IMG/VR virus record: IMGVR_UViG_3300020463_002440
Coordinates: 62,001-126,000 of that record
Length of the DNA stretch: 64,000 bases
Direction: 5' to 3' (one strand)
DNA from: a virus
The notes beneath the pieces are model-generated. The model worked only from the letters and a program-made list of their open reading frames with translations, was not told where the DNA came from and made no database searches. Of the stretch, positions 54,701-63,331 are shown in pieces. The position numbers were made by a program, and so were the translations under genes. Numbering within the stretch: position 1 is the stretch's first letter; every line of letters starts with the position of its first letter.

Positions 54701-57151
54701 CTTACGAAGAACATCGGATTGTTTCTTAGATAGTGCAGGATAACCGGGAATTTCAACATTAGCAATTGCTACTTCATCTGTTGAAACCTTAGGCGGTATT
54801 GCGTACCTATCTTCGGCTCCTTTTCTTAATGTTATTTCACCGTAAGAATCACAAACAATAGTATCTATTCTTGAAAGATAGAATTCTATGTCTGTTGTAA
54901 TTGCTTGTGATGCAGCAGGTAATAATGGTACTCCGAGATTATTAAAGGCAATCGTATTAGAACCTACAGGAGTTGTAAGTGTTGGAGCAGAGGCTGCAGA
55001 AGCATTATTATAATCTGCACTTGTGTCTTTATTTACATGAGGTCTGAAATCAAAACATTCTCTCAAATTAAATTCACGACCTGATGAAGAAACATAAGTT
55101 GGAATTTCATATCTCTCTAATGTATTTGGGTAACTATTAATTGTAAAGAAGTATTCGCCTGTACTGTTTGATGCTTCAAATACACTCATTTGTATTGTCA
55201 AGACACCATTTCCTGGTTTTGGTCTACCTTCAATGTATTCAATATATGAAAGATCGTAATAAGTATCTTTCTGATTTGTTTTTAATCTAAAGCTATTTGA
55301 ATAATCTTCGTCATTTGAATCTACAATACTCAAGATCTTATATACATCAGGAAATCCTAAACTGTATTTAGAAGTTGCTGCTGTATAATTAACTTTAACA
55401 TAAGGAGTCCTAATAACTTTATTATAAGGATCAGTTCCACCTGAGGAACCAATTAATCTTTTATTAAAATATACAGTAACAGTTAGAGATGATGTATCAG
55501 CAATATTAATATCTAATTGTGAATTATTTAAACTTGTGGCTTTACTTACGACAGGATGTTGTGTACTTGTTGAATCTACAATAAGAATATCATTGTTATC
55601 GCAATTGAAATCTTCACCAGGATTTGCTGTAAGTGTTATTGTTCCTGAAGTTGAAGTACCTGCTACTTGAGTTCTTACAGGAATAAGAGAATCATTAGTA
55701 TTAAATAAACTATTAAGTCCTGTATCAAAAATTAATGCTCTTTTACTTGCTTCTTGAATTCTAGGTGTTACTGAAACATATCCATTACCGTCTGTAATTC
55801 TATCAAGTAATGATATATCTGCAGCACCATTCATTCTTACCGCTGATAGATATACTCTCTCATTAGTTAAGTTTGAACAAATAGCGGTACCTAAGATATT
55901 GCTACTTGCATCTTGTAAAGTAACATCAGTGTGATCAAGGTCCAACCTTCCACTGAAACCTGTAATAGGAAGGTAATTGCCGTAGTCCATTGAAACACTT
56001 TGATTTTCAGTTTCTTCAGTACCTGAGATTTGGTCAATGACGAATGAACGTTCGCCTGAGTTTTCAACTCGATATCCTTTAACATAAGCAACTCCTGTTC
56101 CTACTAAAACATTTACATCGGATCCACGATCATCAGTACTTAAAGGGAAACTTTGTAAAATATAATTACCTGATTCTTCGTATGTTCTTCGAGCCATTTC
56201 TTCACCAAGAACATTGAATTGAGAAACGTCTCTTACTGTAATTGCATTACCATTTTGATAACGAATTAAAGTAAAGAAGTCTGAGTTAGCGGTTGCTGTC
56301 GAAGTATCTTGTACTGTGAGAACAGGTTCTAGTTTTAATCTATCTGCACCAGGAGCATTTTCGTTTTTAGAACCATTTGCATTATCAAATAGTGTATCGT
56401 CTTGTAATGAATTGATTAAGTTTTCATTAACAAGGTATCCTACAGACTTATCATTAGGAACATCAGAATATTTTTCAACAACTAAACGCTGTTGTTTTGT
56501 AAATATGAAATGACCTTTTTGGAATACGATACCAGGAGCGGCTTCAATACCGAATGCTTTACCTACATGCGGTGTTGATATACCAGCTGATACTGAGATA
56601 CCGGTTAGTACTTGTTTAGGATTCAATGCATCAGTTGTTGTACCGACCTTAAATCTATATTTGTTAATAACTAAAGCTTCACCAGCCTGAAACTGAGTTG
56701 CTGATGCGCCTGTATTTAAATAGTTAATATAGAAAGTGTTTAAATCTGGTGGTCTTGTTTGAAATCCGACCGAGGCTTGAACAATCGTTGCTCTTAATCC
56801 TGAACTTTGTCCAACAAGTTCGTAAACCACATCAAGTTCAACTTCTTGATTTAGAACTGTTTCTGTTGTTGTTCTGCTAATATATGATTCAACATTAAGA
56901 CCTATTTTGTCATTGATCTTAACATATTGTAAATCATCGAGTTCTGTAAAGTTACAACCTTTGACGATTGAACCTTCTTTGAAAATATTATCACCAAACG
57001 ACTCAACCTGATTTTGAAGCATCGTTTGCAGTTGAGTAAGTTCTCTTGCCTGAACAGCGTACCCAGGCTTAAACATAACTCGATAGAATTGCTTCTCAAC
57101 ATCGTAGTCATCGAAGTATGGTGCTTGGTTTAAATTTTTATTAATAGGCAT
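51782..57151 (-). CDS. Large DUF4815-type virion structural protein, 1789 aa (baseplate/fibre connector?)
   Basis: Starts MPINKNLNQAPYFDDYDVEK, followed by FYRVMFKPGYAVQARELTQL and QNQVESFGDNIFKEGSIVKG. This N-terminus is typical of the large structural protein annotated with DUF4815 in marine T4-like phages. About residues 1015-1045 hold an Arg/Gly-rich patch and a seven-Thr tract (linker). Beyond it are beta-rich domains with an IKVYMSGLRPNQRHYFFFDG block and DPLAQTFFIKKGMGAGSNSV, another recurring phage structural motif. Position directly after gp8 suggests a baseplate-periphery or fibre-attachment role comparable to gp10, but homology to gp10 is not demonstrated. No enzymatic motif seen. 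Confidence 0.75.
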   Translation of the reverse strand: MPINKNLNQAPYFDDYDVEKQFYRVMFKPGYAVQARELTQLQTMLQNQVESFGDNIFKEGSIVKGCNFTELDDLQYVKINDKIGLNVESYISRTTTETVLNQEVELDVVYELVGQSSGLRATIVQASVGFQTRPPDLNTFYINYLNTGASATQFQAGEALVINKYRFKVGTTTDALNPKQVLTGISVSAGISTPHVGKAFGIEAAPGIVFQKGHFIFTKQQRLVVEKYSDVPNDKSVGYLVNENLINSLQDDTLFDNANGSKNENAPGADRLKLEPVLTVQDTSTATANSDFFTLIRYQNGNAITVRDVSQFNVLGEEMARRTYEESGNYILQSFPLSTDDRGSDVNVLVGTGVAYVKGYRVENSGERSFVIDQISGTEETENQSVSMDYGNYLPITGFSGRLDLDHTDVTLQDASSNILGTAICSNLTNERVYLSAVRMNGAADISLLDRITDGNGYVSVTPRIQEASKRALIFDTGLNSLFNTNDSLIPVRTQVAGTSTSGTITLTANPGEDFNCDNNDILIVDSTSTQHPVVSKATSLNNSQLDINIADTSSLTVTVYFNKRLIGSSGGTDPYNKVIRTPYVKVNYTAATSKYSLGFPDVYKILSIVDSNDEDYSNSFRLKTNQKDTYYDLSYIEYIEGRPKPGNGVLTIQMSVFEASNSTGEYFFTINSYPNTLERYEIPTYVSSSGREFNLRECFDFRPHVNKDTSADYNNASAASAPTLTTPVGSNTIAFNNLGVPLLPAASQAITTDIEFYLSRIDTIVCDSYGEITLRKGAEDRYAIPPKVSTDEVAIANVEIPGYPALSKKQSDVLRKKDYAIKPKSTGVRNYTMKDLHSLEKKIDNMAYYISLNQLESDTANLIIRDENGQNRFKNGFVVDPFNDLKLAAVDNPQFNASVPFNKKILQPSLKTFPLDLKYDSSTGASVFPSSSLGKAATIGRNSNVDIISQPYASNYRNCVSNFYKYVGDGIISPPYDAAYDTTVNPASIDIDLSQPFEEFIDAIQEFVPMTDVSSEVIFERDRGRAGRRGAGNQTTTTTTTSSEVVIDGSTVTVENVGEFVSDFRFEPYMAGRDIKVYMSGLRPNQRHYFFFDGVDVNSHVAPGSITADTIDDVERYGDKGTAISTDSNGVLRAIFSLPPETFFVGDRILEIVDVNTYSSIDSASTSKGFVTYRAYNFSVEKTALTTSTRSPNFDVNTTTTVRNVARRIRGRDPLAQTFFIKKGMGAGSNSVYLSEIDVYFKRKPSTTETNDNTSSALNGVTVQIREVTNGYPTNQIIPFSAVHKLPAAVSVSEDASSATTFEFEAPVRLDVEKEYAVVVQPDASDPNYLIYTSKVGGVDLTPGSTQGSAITQDWGDGILFTSTNNSAWKSYQDEDIKFTLRRHNFNSSTGSVSLTNNDNEFLSVNNLTGRFTPGETIYQIVSSPSTSMGVTQGSKIVTGSGLDAIYNDDDKILIKVGANKGIFKIASVDSGGQLTLTSAWGFADSGSATHEPVVTGTLTYYDIRDPFSMHLEGSSVSSSKQFVASTLVNGFDSGSSANIASVDNINLSYVQPMIMKANDSTSKTSLSGTFVPIDNVNITYNQPMRFNDNNHFSEEGVVVYSKSNDPSGSKSFKINVGLENGSNVTSTPFVDIESSKLIAYQYKITNSADTTARYVSKTIELAESLDAEDFNLTLTGYRPTGTDIKVYIKPQNGYDNDDFDSIPWIELELFEGVGVFSTVSNINDYREFKYRVANANKTGGFVSSALTYTSNSGVFEGFKRFAIRIDMLSPNIHNAPTLKDYRGIALT

Positions 57152-57166
57152 CTTTACTTACGTTCC

Positions 57167-59119
57167 TTAAAATTCCAATACAAACTTAAATTCCTCTCGG
57201 GAGAGGTCGGTTCTTGCGAGTGGGAAGAAGTTTTCCATGAAGTATACTTCGCCCGATCTTTGTATATAGTCTGAGTAAATTATATTATCTGCTACTGGAT
57301 TATTTATTGTGATTGTCTGTCCTCCTTCTGATCTTATTGTCAAATTAGGATTAAAAGATGTATCTCCATTTCCAGCCAAACCATTATTTACATTAGGTCC
57401 CATATATTCTGCTAAGTAAACTGTATTTGCGCTTGTATCAATTTCATGTACTTTTGCTGTAAATACTATCTCGTTACTTCCGTCAATTTGAGTGATTGTA
57501 CTGTTTGCTGTTAGTTTACCGTAATCGTTTGTTACGATTGCGATTCTGTTATCAAAAACATCAGGTGTAGGTGCAGTGTTTGCTTGACCACTTCTCCATA
57601 CTCCATTTCTAGGTGCAGTGTCTACATCTAGAAAATCCGGGCCTCTTATAATGCCAACCGCACCATAAGTATTTACATCACCAATTTTTGTATTGTCTTC
57701 TGCTGTAATATATCCATACATTGAAAAATGCTTACAACCAAATTCATCAAATATATTATATCCATGTCCGCCTGCTGGTTCAATAATAGGTCTTAAGACT
57801 GCTCTTACATCAGAGGTTGCATCATCCTCAGGATTAAATCCTACATTTGGATCAACAAGTGTGGATGTTGCATTTCGATATCCTGTACCACGATTTAGAA
57901 TTGTAACTTTATTTACTTTTCCATTTGCTATATCAGGAATTGCGATTGCGCCTGTTCCATCTCCAACAATATCTATTCTTGGAAACAATTTAATATTTGA
58001 AGATGCTGAAACCCCAGAAACTTGTAAATCTTTATCTGCTTCAAATGTTCCTCCGCTTGTATAAGCTCCAAATGCAGATCCGTTAACCGCAGATGATGCA
58101 GCCGCATCAGTATATAACTCAAACGTATCAGCGTCTATTCTTTTTGCATAATAGAGTGGAGTACCATCGTTATTGACATCGTTAATATCTGTCATTCCTA
58201 ATACATCTTTAAATGTTATTGGCTGATTTACTGCTGAGCTTAATCCATGAGCTGTTGAAGTTATCACAATTGGACTTGCCTGAGTTGCTCCTTCTACATT
58301 ACCTTTTGTTGGATTTGATATTTCAGGACTTAAAATAAAATCAGCGTTTGTTGATGTTGGATTATAAGTATAACTTCTTATTTTGAATAAATTTGAAACA
58401 TTATTAACATTGTTTGTTACATAAAGATATTGTCCTACATAAGAATCTGGAATTTGAAGCCAATCTGTTTCCTTTGGTGCGATTGTCATTGTTGAAGTAT
58501 TGAAATCAATATTTCTTGTAAAGCCTGTCTTTTCAAAATATCCGTTATTATCCAATGCATTTTCTACTTGAATATCAGACATACCGCCACCTACAACTGG
58601 AGATGGGGAAGTATAAGCTCTATCAATAGGAATATAACCTAAAGCATTATATGCTTCAAATTCTAATGTTGATAGACGATACATATATTTCCATACATAA
58701 CCATCTGCAGTTTCATAAATCTGATTTAAATTTGCAGCATCATATGTAGGAGGGGATTCAACTGTCCCAGCTCTATTGTTATCTAGACATTTGTAAATTC
58801 TGTAATCACCGGTGTCATTATCATTAGGACCAACTACTGCATAGTATTTAAGTCCGTTTAGATCAATTGTATCATCATATTGAGAATATACTTGTCCTCT
58901 TTGCCAAGGATAGTATCTTATCATAAAATTAATATCGTCGTTATTAATTCTTTTTCCAAATAGTATATTCTCTAAGAATTCGTTTTGAGACACCGCAGAA
59001 TCCACAGGATTAAAATTCCCAATTGTAGAGACAATCATATAATAATTCTGATTTGCCTCAGTATCAGTAACAAAGAGTTTATTTAGATCACTCTTGAAGT
59101 TATTTGTTAGAATTTCCAT
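57167..59119 (-). CDS. 8: Baseplate wedge subunit, gp8-like
   Basis: 650 aa, larger than T4 gp8 but similar to the enlarged gp8 of marine T4-like phages. It starts MEILTNNFKSDLNKLFVTDT. Family-typical blocks are NFMIRYYPWQRGQVYSQYDD, YRIYKCLDNN, and TADGYVWKYMYRLSTLEFEA (compare the DGYVWEYLF segment of T4 gp8). The extra length sits in the middle as beta-type insertions, for example ITSTAHGLSSAVNQPITFKD, a module common in phage structural proteins. A late box about 33 bp upstream heads the unit gp8, DUF4815, 61 aa and S74 fibre. Confidence 0.85.
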   Translation of the reverse strand: MEILTNNFKSDLNKLFVTDTEANQNYYMIVSTIGNFNPVDSAVSQNEFLENILFGKRINNDDINFMIRYYPWQRGQVYSQYDDTIDLNGLKYYAVVGPNDNDTGDYRIYKCLDNNRAGTVESPPTYDAANLNQIYETADGYVWKYMYRLSTLEFEAYNALGYIPIDRAYTSPSPVVGGGMSDIQVENALDNNGYFEKTGFTRNIDFNTSTMTIAPKETDWLQIPDSYVGQYLYVTNNVNNVSNLFKIRSYTYNPTSTNADFILSPEISNPTKGNVEGATQASPIVITSTAHGLSSAVNQPITFKDVLGMTDINDVNNDGTPLYYAKRIDADTFELYTDAAASSAVNGSAFGAYTSGGTFEADKDLQVSGVSASSNIKLFPRIDIVGDGTGAIAIPDIANGKVNKVTILNRGTGYRNATSTLVDPNVGFNPEDDATSDVRAVLRPIIEPAGGHGYNIFDEFGCKHFSMYGYITAEDNTKIGDVNTYGAVGIIRGPDFLDVDTAPRNGVWRSGQANTAPTPDVFDNRIAIVTNDYGKLTANSTITQIDGSNEIVFTAKVHEIDTSANTVYLAEYMGPNVNNGLAGNGDTSFNPNLTIRSEGGQTITINNPVADNIIYSDYIQRSGEVYFMENFFPLARTDLSREEFKFVLEF

Positions 59120-59151
59120 GTTTCTGCTTTCGCTCTTCTATATTATTAGTT

Positions 59152-59159
59152 TATTTATT
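59152..59159 (-). promoter_or_regulatory. Probable late promoter box, AATAAATA
   Basis: One-base variant of TATAAATA in the 49-bp gap between the protease stop and the gp8 ATG, about 33 bp before the latter. Confidence 0.5.
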
Positions 59160-59168
59160 ACAAGTTAT

Positions 59169-61409
59169 CTAGGATGAGTACGATACCTTTGGTCGAGGCC
59201 ATGCTCTACCTGATAATGGTCTTCTTCCTTCGCTTGTTTGTTCTGAACCACCTGCGATATATTTACCGCTTCCCATACGTATTCCCCACGGAATATGTAC
59301 TCTTAATGGAGGTGTTCCATATAGTTCTGTTAAATCTGCTCCACCGTTTTGATAATCATTATCGGAAATACGATTAACATTAGATGATGAATATAATTTT
59401 GATGATGCAACATCGCTTGGAGGATAAACGTATGGAGGAGTAGCACGGCTTCCTGCTACATTAGAAAAATCAATACCGTCCATTCCTTCACCAATTAAAT
59501 TTGCCTTTGCGTGCTTTTTCATCAATGCTTTTAAATCTGCTATGCTTGGATATACTCCTCGTTGAGTAAAATACCAATCTAAGAATACAGTTGCACAACC
59601 TGCAGCGACAGGAGCTGCACAACTCGTTCCACTAAAGTATCCCCAATTTCCATCAGAATAAACACCTGCTGGATTGCTTGTCCAAGTATATGCTCCATAA
59701 GCAGCAAAATCAATCTGAGGTCCACGACTACTATAATCATCCATTAATCTATTTGTATCATCTTGTTGGCAAGCGGCAATTGTTAACTGATTATCTCCAC
59801 CAGATATTTCCGTTCTTAAAGGATACAGAGTAACTTGAGATGTTTGAGTTGAAGTAGTAAAAACATTTCTGTCGTTAGTGATTGTATTTGTAACATAATC
59901 AGCACCAGCGTCAATTCTTACTGATGTATCAAATCTAGGATCTGATGGACTTGCACCAATATGTGCGTTATTACCTGCACTTGCAAAATGATATATTCCA
60001 TTATAACTATTATACTGACCCATAACCGTATCAAAGAAAGAACCTCTTGTTTGGTCAGGTATCGAAATCATCCACTTATCAGTACTATCTGCAGGATCAT
60101 TAATGACCCTTGGAATAATTAAGTTATTAGCAAATGCTCTAAAGTCTCCTAGCCATCGAGTTGTATCTTTTGTGCAAGAAATAGTACCAGTCATACTTGA
60201 ATGAAAATCACAAACATAATCATATATGACTGTTGAGTCAGGTAAAGTAAATGTAACAGTGCTTGTTCCTTGGCCTGTTACTCCTGCGACATTAGAACCG
60301 CTTTGTCTGATATATAACGGATGTCCACCTGAAGCTTGATTATTAATAATAACAGTATCACCTGGATGCGCAGTGATTCCTCTATTATTAACACCAGCAC
60401 TTGCATTTGTTCCTTCGTATATTCTATCTTCACCTGAAACAATATATGCAGACGAACCTGTGGCAGTCATTGTAATGTTCCAAGTTGCTGGTTGAGCATC
60501 ACCACGATTTATTGTTGTTGAATTACCTTCTGCATCATAAGCTATGATTTGATTTACATCATCAATTTTATAAAACTTTTCGTGGTCAACGCCAACATAA
60601 CCCCAAGCACCTGTTACGACCGTTGCATTACGAACTCCTGTGGATGGATTTACCGCTTTACTATTATGCCATTGAAGTACTGCATAGTAAGCGTTAGTTG
60701 TACCATCAGCCAAATATATAACTCTTAGTGTTGACTTTTTACCCCAACCACAAAACTTACCACCTGCTGCACTTAATACTCCAATTGCATGAGATGAGAA
60801 CCAGTTTGTGTTATTATTTGTTACTTGATTATTTCTTGCGGATGTAACTGCACCATTTTGAGTTGACCAATCCATAGGAACGAATTTAGAATTATTAGAA
60901 TCCCATTCTTCAAAATCAACATGATCTTCATGACCTGCATTTCCTGAGGCAGGACTACCTGCTTCAATCGCAACAATATCTACAAACTCTCCAAGGAAAT
61001 TACTTTTAACTGTATCATCAAATTGATAATCGCCAAAATAACCTATTGGAGGAGATGCGTTTTGTGCAGGATCAAATTCACTTGTATAAAACATATTCAT
61101 ACCAGTATAATCTGCACCGTTAGAACCGCTTGTTGGATTATATCTTGTTCTATATGTTACTGAAGGACTTTCATATCTTGGTGTTGAAGTTGGATATGAC
61201 ATTTCCACAGTTGGTCTTTCTGGTAAACATTCTTTAACAAAAGAAACTCCTTGAAGTATTTCTCTTTCAGGATCTGTTAAATTCATACATATCATACCAT
61301 CCCAAAGATCGAAGTTATTGAGAACTTCCATTCCTGCTGCTTCGTTTGAAAGAAAGGCAGCTTCATCTGTACCTGGTTCTAGAATTACGTTATGAATTCG
61401 TTTACTCAT
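59169..61409 (-). CDS. Subtilisin-like (S8) serine protease with inserted cupredoxin-like domain, 746 aa
   Basis: The S8 fold is supported by FSSHAIGVLSAAGG (His207), YHFASAGNN (oxyanion Asn480/481), DYSSRGPQIDFAAYG, and FSGTSCAAPVAAGCATVFLD (Ser596). The usual Asp motif (IDTG) reads VDIVAIEAGSP, with Glu149 at the expected position, so the triad may be Glu-His-Ser or the acid may come from elsewhere. Between His and Asn, residues about 311-412 form a cupredoxin-like insert: TAHPGDTVIINNQ, GGHPLYIRQSG (His363) and YVCDFHSSMTGTI (Cys400, His403, Met406). The Cys-x2-His-x2-Met spacing is that of amicyanin. No signal peptide. Four bases separate it from the upstream cupredoxin gene. Likely a virion protein; it could process virion components or host surface proteins. 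Confidence 0.85.
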   Translation of the reverse strand: MSKRIHNVILEPGTDEAAFLSNEAAGMEVLNNFDLWDGMICMNLTDPEREILQGVSFVKECLPERPTVEMSYPTSTPRYESPSVTYRTRYNPTSGSNGADYTGMNMFYTSEFDPAQNASPPIGYFGDYQFDDTVKSNFLGEFVDIVAIEAGSPASGNAGHEDHVDFEEWDSNNSKFVPMDWSTQNGAVTSARNNQVTNNNTNWFSSHAIGVLSAAGGKFCGWGKKSTLRVIYLADGTTNAYYAVLQWHNSKAVNPSTGVRNATVVTGAWGYVGVDHEKFYKIDDVNQIIAYDAEGNSTTINRGDAQPATWNITMTATGSSAYIVSGEDRIYEGTNASAGVNNRGITAHPGDTVIINNQASGGHPLYIRQSGSNVAGVTGQGTSTVTFTLPDSTVIYDYVCDFHSSMTGTISCTKDTTRWLGDFRAFANNLIIPRVINDPADSTDKWMISIPDQTRGSFFDTVMGQYNSYNGIYHFASAGNNAHIGASPSDPRFDTSVRIDAGADYVTNTITNDRNVFTTSTQTSQVTLYPLRTEISGGDNQLTIAACQQDDTNRLMDDYSSRGPQIDFAAYGAYTWTSNPAGVYSDGNWGYFSGTSCAAPVAAGCATVFLDWYFTQRGVYPSIADLKALMKKHAKANLIGEGMDGIDFSNVAGSRATPPYVYPPSDVASSKLYSSSNVNRISDNDYQNGGADLTELYGTPPLRVHIPWGIRMGSGKYIAGGSEQTSEGRRPLSGRAWPRPKVSYSS
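60174..60479 (-). other. Cupredoxin-like domain inside the S8 protease gene
   Basis: Codes for residues about 311-412 of the protease. The candidate copper ligands His363, Cys400, His403 and Met406 are all present, within a beta-sandwich-like pattern (SSAYIVSGEDRI, GTSTVTFTLPDSTVIYDYVC). Confidence 0.7.
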
Positions 61410-61412
61410 TTA

Positions 61413-63293
61413 TTAGCTCTCGAGTTTTAATGCGTCGATGGTACAAGTAACTGTACTGGTAGATCCAGAATTATTTTGTATTGCTACTGGAACTTCGGTT
61501 TCACTGTCGTCTAACCATCCGAAGATGGCAGGAGTAATTTTAAACTCCTGAGTACCTGCAGTTGTTGAAATAAATTCTGCAAGAACACCTGATCCATCTG
61601 CAGGATCTGTTCCTTGAGTCCTTCCTGCATCAGCAGTTCTTGAAGATGTATCAGAATATATTCTTACCCAACATTGCTTATCAACTGTAACTTTTTGTAA
61701 CGCAAACGATTTGCCTAATGTTGCATATGCAACTGAACCTGAAGCACCATCTGCAATTGACCCAGTTGTTTCTGCTTCTTGAACTCTTGCAGCTCCACCG
61801 CCACCTGAAGAAGGATCTGAAATTACAATATCACCAATCATATTTGAATGGGCTTGACACTTATACTTATAAGTACCGCTTATATTTCCTGGTACTTTCC
61901 AATATAATGTTCCTTCGTATTTAGCTTGTGCGTTTGTACCTGTTGTTTTAGTACCGTCGTTTGCATAATGAACAAGACCTGTATTATATTGAGTTGAACC
62001 ATTACCTTCTAAAATTAAGAATGGGTGTGATGATGTTGCACCGTTTAATTCAAATCCAACTGTTTGACCAGCTTGTACATATACTGTTGGGTTATCACCA
62101 GGAAGTTGATCCATTGTATATTTTGAACTGTCAGGAGCTACAACATAATAAGTCGTTACTGCAGTTGCAGCCATGTCGTGAATATCAAGATCGGCTGTAT
62201 CGACTTCAGTTAATGCGGCAAGAGTAGAAGAACCACCTCCACCAGTTGCATCTGCAACCCAAGCAAAATCAGAACCTGTCCAACTTAATATCTGATCTGC
62301 ACTTGCACTGCCTGTATTTAAATGAGTATCAACATCAGAGTTTGAATATTGCGTAATGTCGTTTGATAGTTGACCTGAAGAAGCAGATAATCCTGTTCCT
62401 GCGAGCATAGCAACAAAGTCTGTTACTGTTTCTTTCTTTGTATCACCTGAATCATCTGCATCAATAAATGCAATACTATCTGCAGTGACGTTGAGAATAG
62501 CCGAGTCAACACTATTTAAATTAACACTGTTTGAACCACCGCCGCCGCCTGATGCAGCGATTGTTATTGTATCACTTACAGAGTTAGCAGATAAAGTAAC
62601 ATTAGCACCTGCGACAAAATTTAATGTATCAGTACCTGATGCTTGAATGTTAACACCACCGACTGCGATAGTTGTAAACGAATCTCCACCGCCTCCGCCA
62701 CTTGCGGCAGCCCAAGTATAATCTGAACCATCCCATTGTAAGAATTCGTTAGTACTTGCACCTGAAACATTTAAATGAGTATCAACATCAGAGTTTGAAT
62801 AAGAGCTGTTAGAACCTCCGCCTCCGCCGCCGCCAGATACTTGAACCCAGCTGTAACTTCCGTTTGCACTTGTTCCAAGAACATAACCATCTACTTCACT
62901 ATTTAATATATTGGCCGAATATACAAATGAATTAAGTGGATCTGCATAACTTGGTATTGTACCTTCTGATGTATCAGCAAGTAATCTTCTCCAACCTGCA
63001 TGTGCGTAATACAAGGACCCAGTATTGTGGGCATGTCCTATTGATCCATGATAAGTACTTGCGTCTACCGCAAAGAGATCTGTATCTGTATCATATAAGA
63101 ATGAAATCTTATTTGCTTTTGATGGGTAATCAATATTACCGTTTACGTCAAATATTCCAATTGGATTAGTTGAACTACCTAAAGCAAGGTAGAGCTCATT
63201 AAAGTTATCGTTTGATTTATCAAATGCATTACGTAACGGATCACCTGTCCCGTCATTTGCGGATGCACCTATATTAATTGTTTGCTTGGCCAT
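61413..63293 (-). CDS. Gly-rich virion/fibre protein with cupredoxin-like domain, 626 aa
   Basis: Starts MAKQTINIGASANDGTGDPL and FDKSNDNFNELY, a head shared by many marine T4-like structural proteins. Poly-Gly linkers (about 154-160, 199-203, 249-253, 351-354) separate beta modules, two of which contain SNSDVDTHLN. Residues about 378-492 are cupredoxin-like: GDNPTVYVQAGQTVGFELNG, SSHPFLILEG (His423), and YKCQAHSNMIGDI (Cys479, His482, Met485), the same Cys-x2-His-x2-Met spacing as in the neighbouring protease. The C-terminal about 120 residues are a beta-rich module (GKSFALQKVTVDKQCWVRIY). First gene of its late unit; the protease follows after three bases. Probably a virion fibre or surface protein that may bind copper; function unproven. 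Confidence 0.8.
   Translation of the reverse strand: MAKQTINIGASANDGTGDPLRNAFDKSNDNFNELYLALGSSTNPIGIFDVNGNIDYPSKANKISFLYDTDTDLFAVDASTYHGSIGHAHNTGSLYYAHAGWRRLLADTSEGTIPSYADPLNSFVYSANILNSEVDGYVLGTSANGSYSWVQVSGGGGGGGSNSSYSNSDVDTHLNVSGASTNEFLQWDGSDYTWAAASGGGGGDSFTTIAVGGVNIQASGTDTLNFVAGANVTLSANSVSDTITIAASGGGGGSNSVNLNSVDSAILNVTADSIAFIDADDSGDTKKETVTDFVAMLAGTGLSASSGQLSNDITQYSNSDVDTHLNTGSASADQILSWTGSDFAWVADATGGGGSSTLAALTEVDTADLDIHDMAATAVTTYYVVAPDSSKYTMDQLPGDNPTVYVQAGQTVGFELNGATSSHPFLILEGNGSTQYNTGLVHYANDGTKTTGTNAQAKYEGTLYWKVPGNISGTYKYKCQAHSNMIGDIVISDPSSGGGGAARVQEAETTGSIADGASGSVAYATLGKSFALQKVTVDKQCWVRIYSDTSSRTADAGRTQGTDPADGSGVLAEFISTTAGTQEFKITPAIFGWLDDSETEVPVAIQNNSGSTSTVTCTIDALKLES
61818..62156 (-). other. 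Cupredoxin-like domain in the 626-aa virion protein
   Basis: Codes for residues about 380-492. Candidate ligands His423, Cys479, His482 and Met485 occur in a SHPFLI ... YKCQAHSNMIGDI arrangement matching the domain in the adjacent protease gene. Confidence 0.7.
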
Positions 63294-63322
63294 AGCGTTT
63301 TCCTAAAATATGTATTTTTTTA

Positions 63323-63330
63323 TATTTATT
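63323..63330 (-). promoter_or_regulatory. Probable late promoter box, AATAAATA
   Basis: One-base variant of TATAAATA right after the esterase stop and about 30 bp before the 626-aa gene ATG. Confidence 0.5.
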
Positions 63331-63331
63331 A

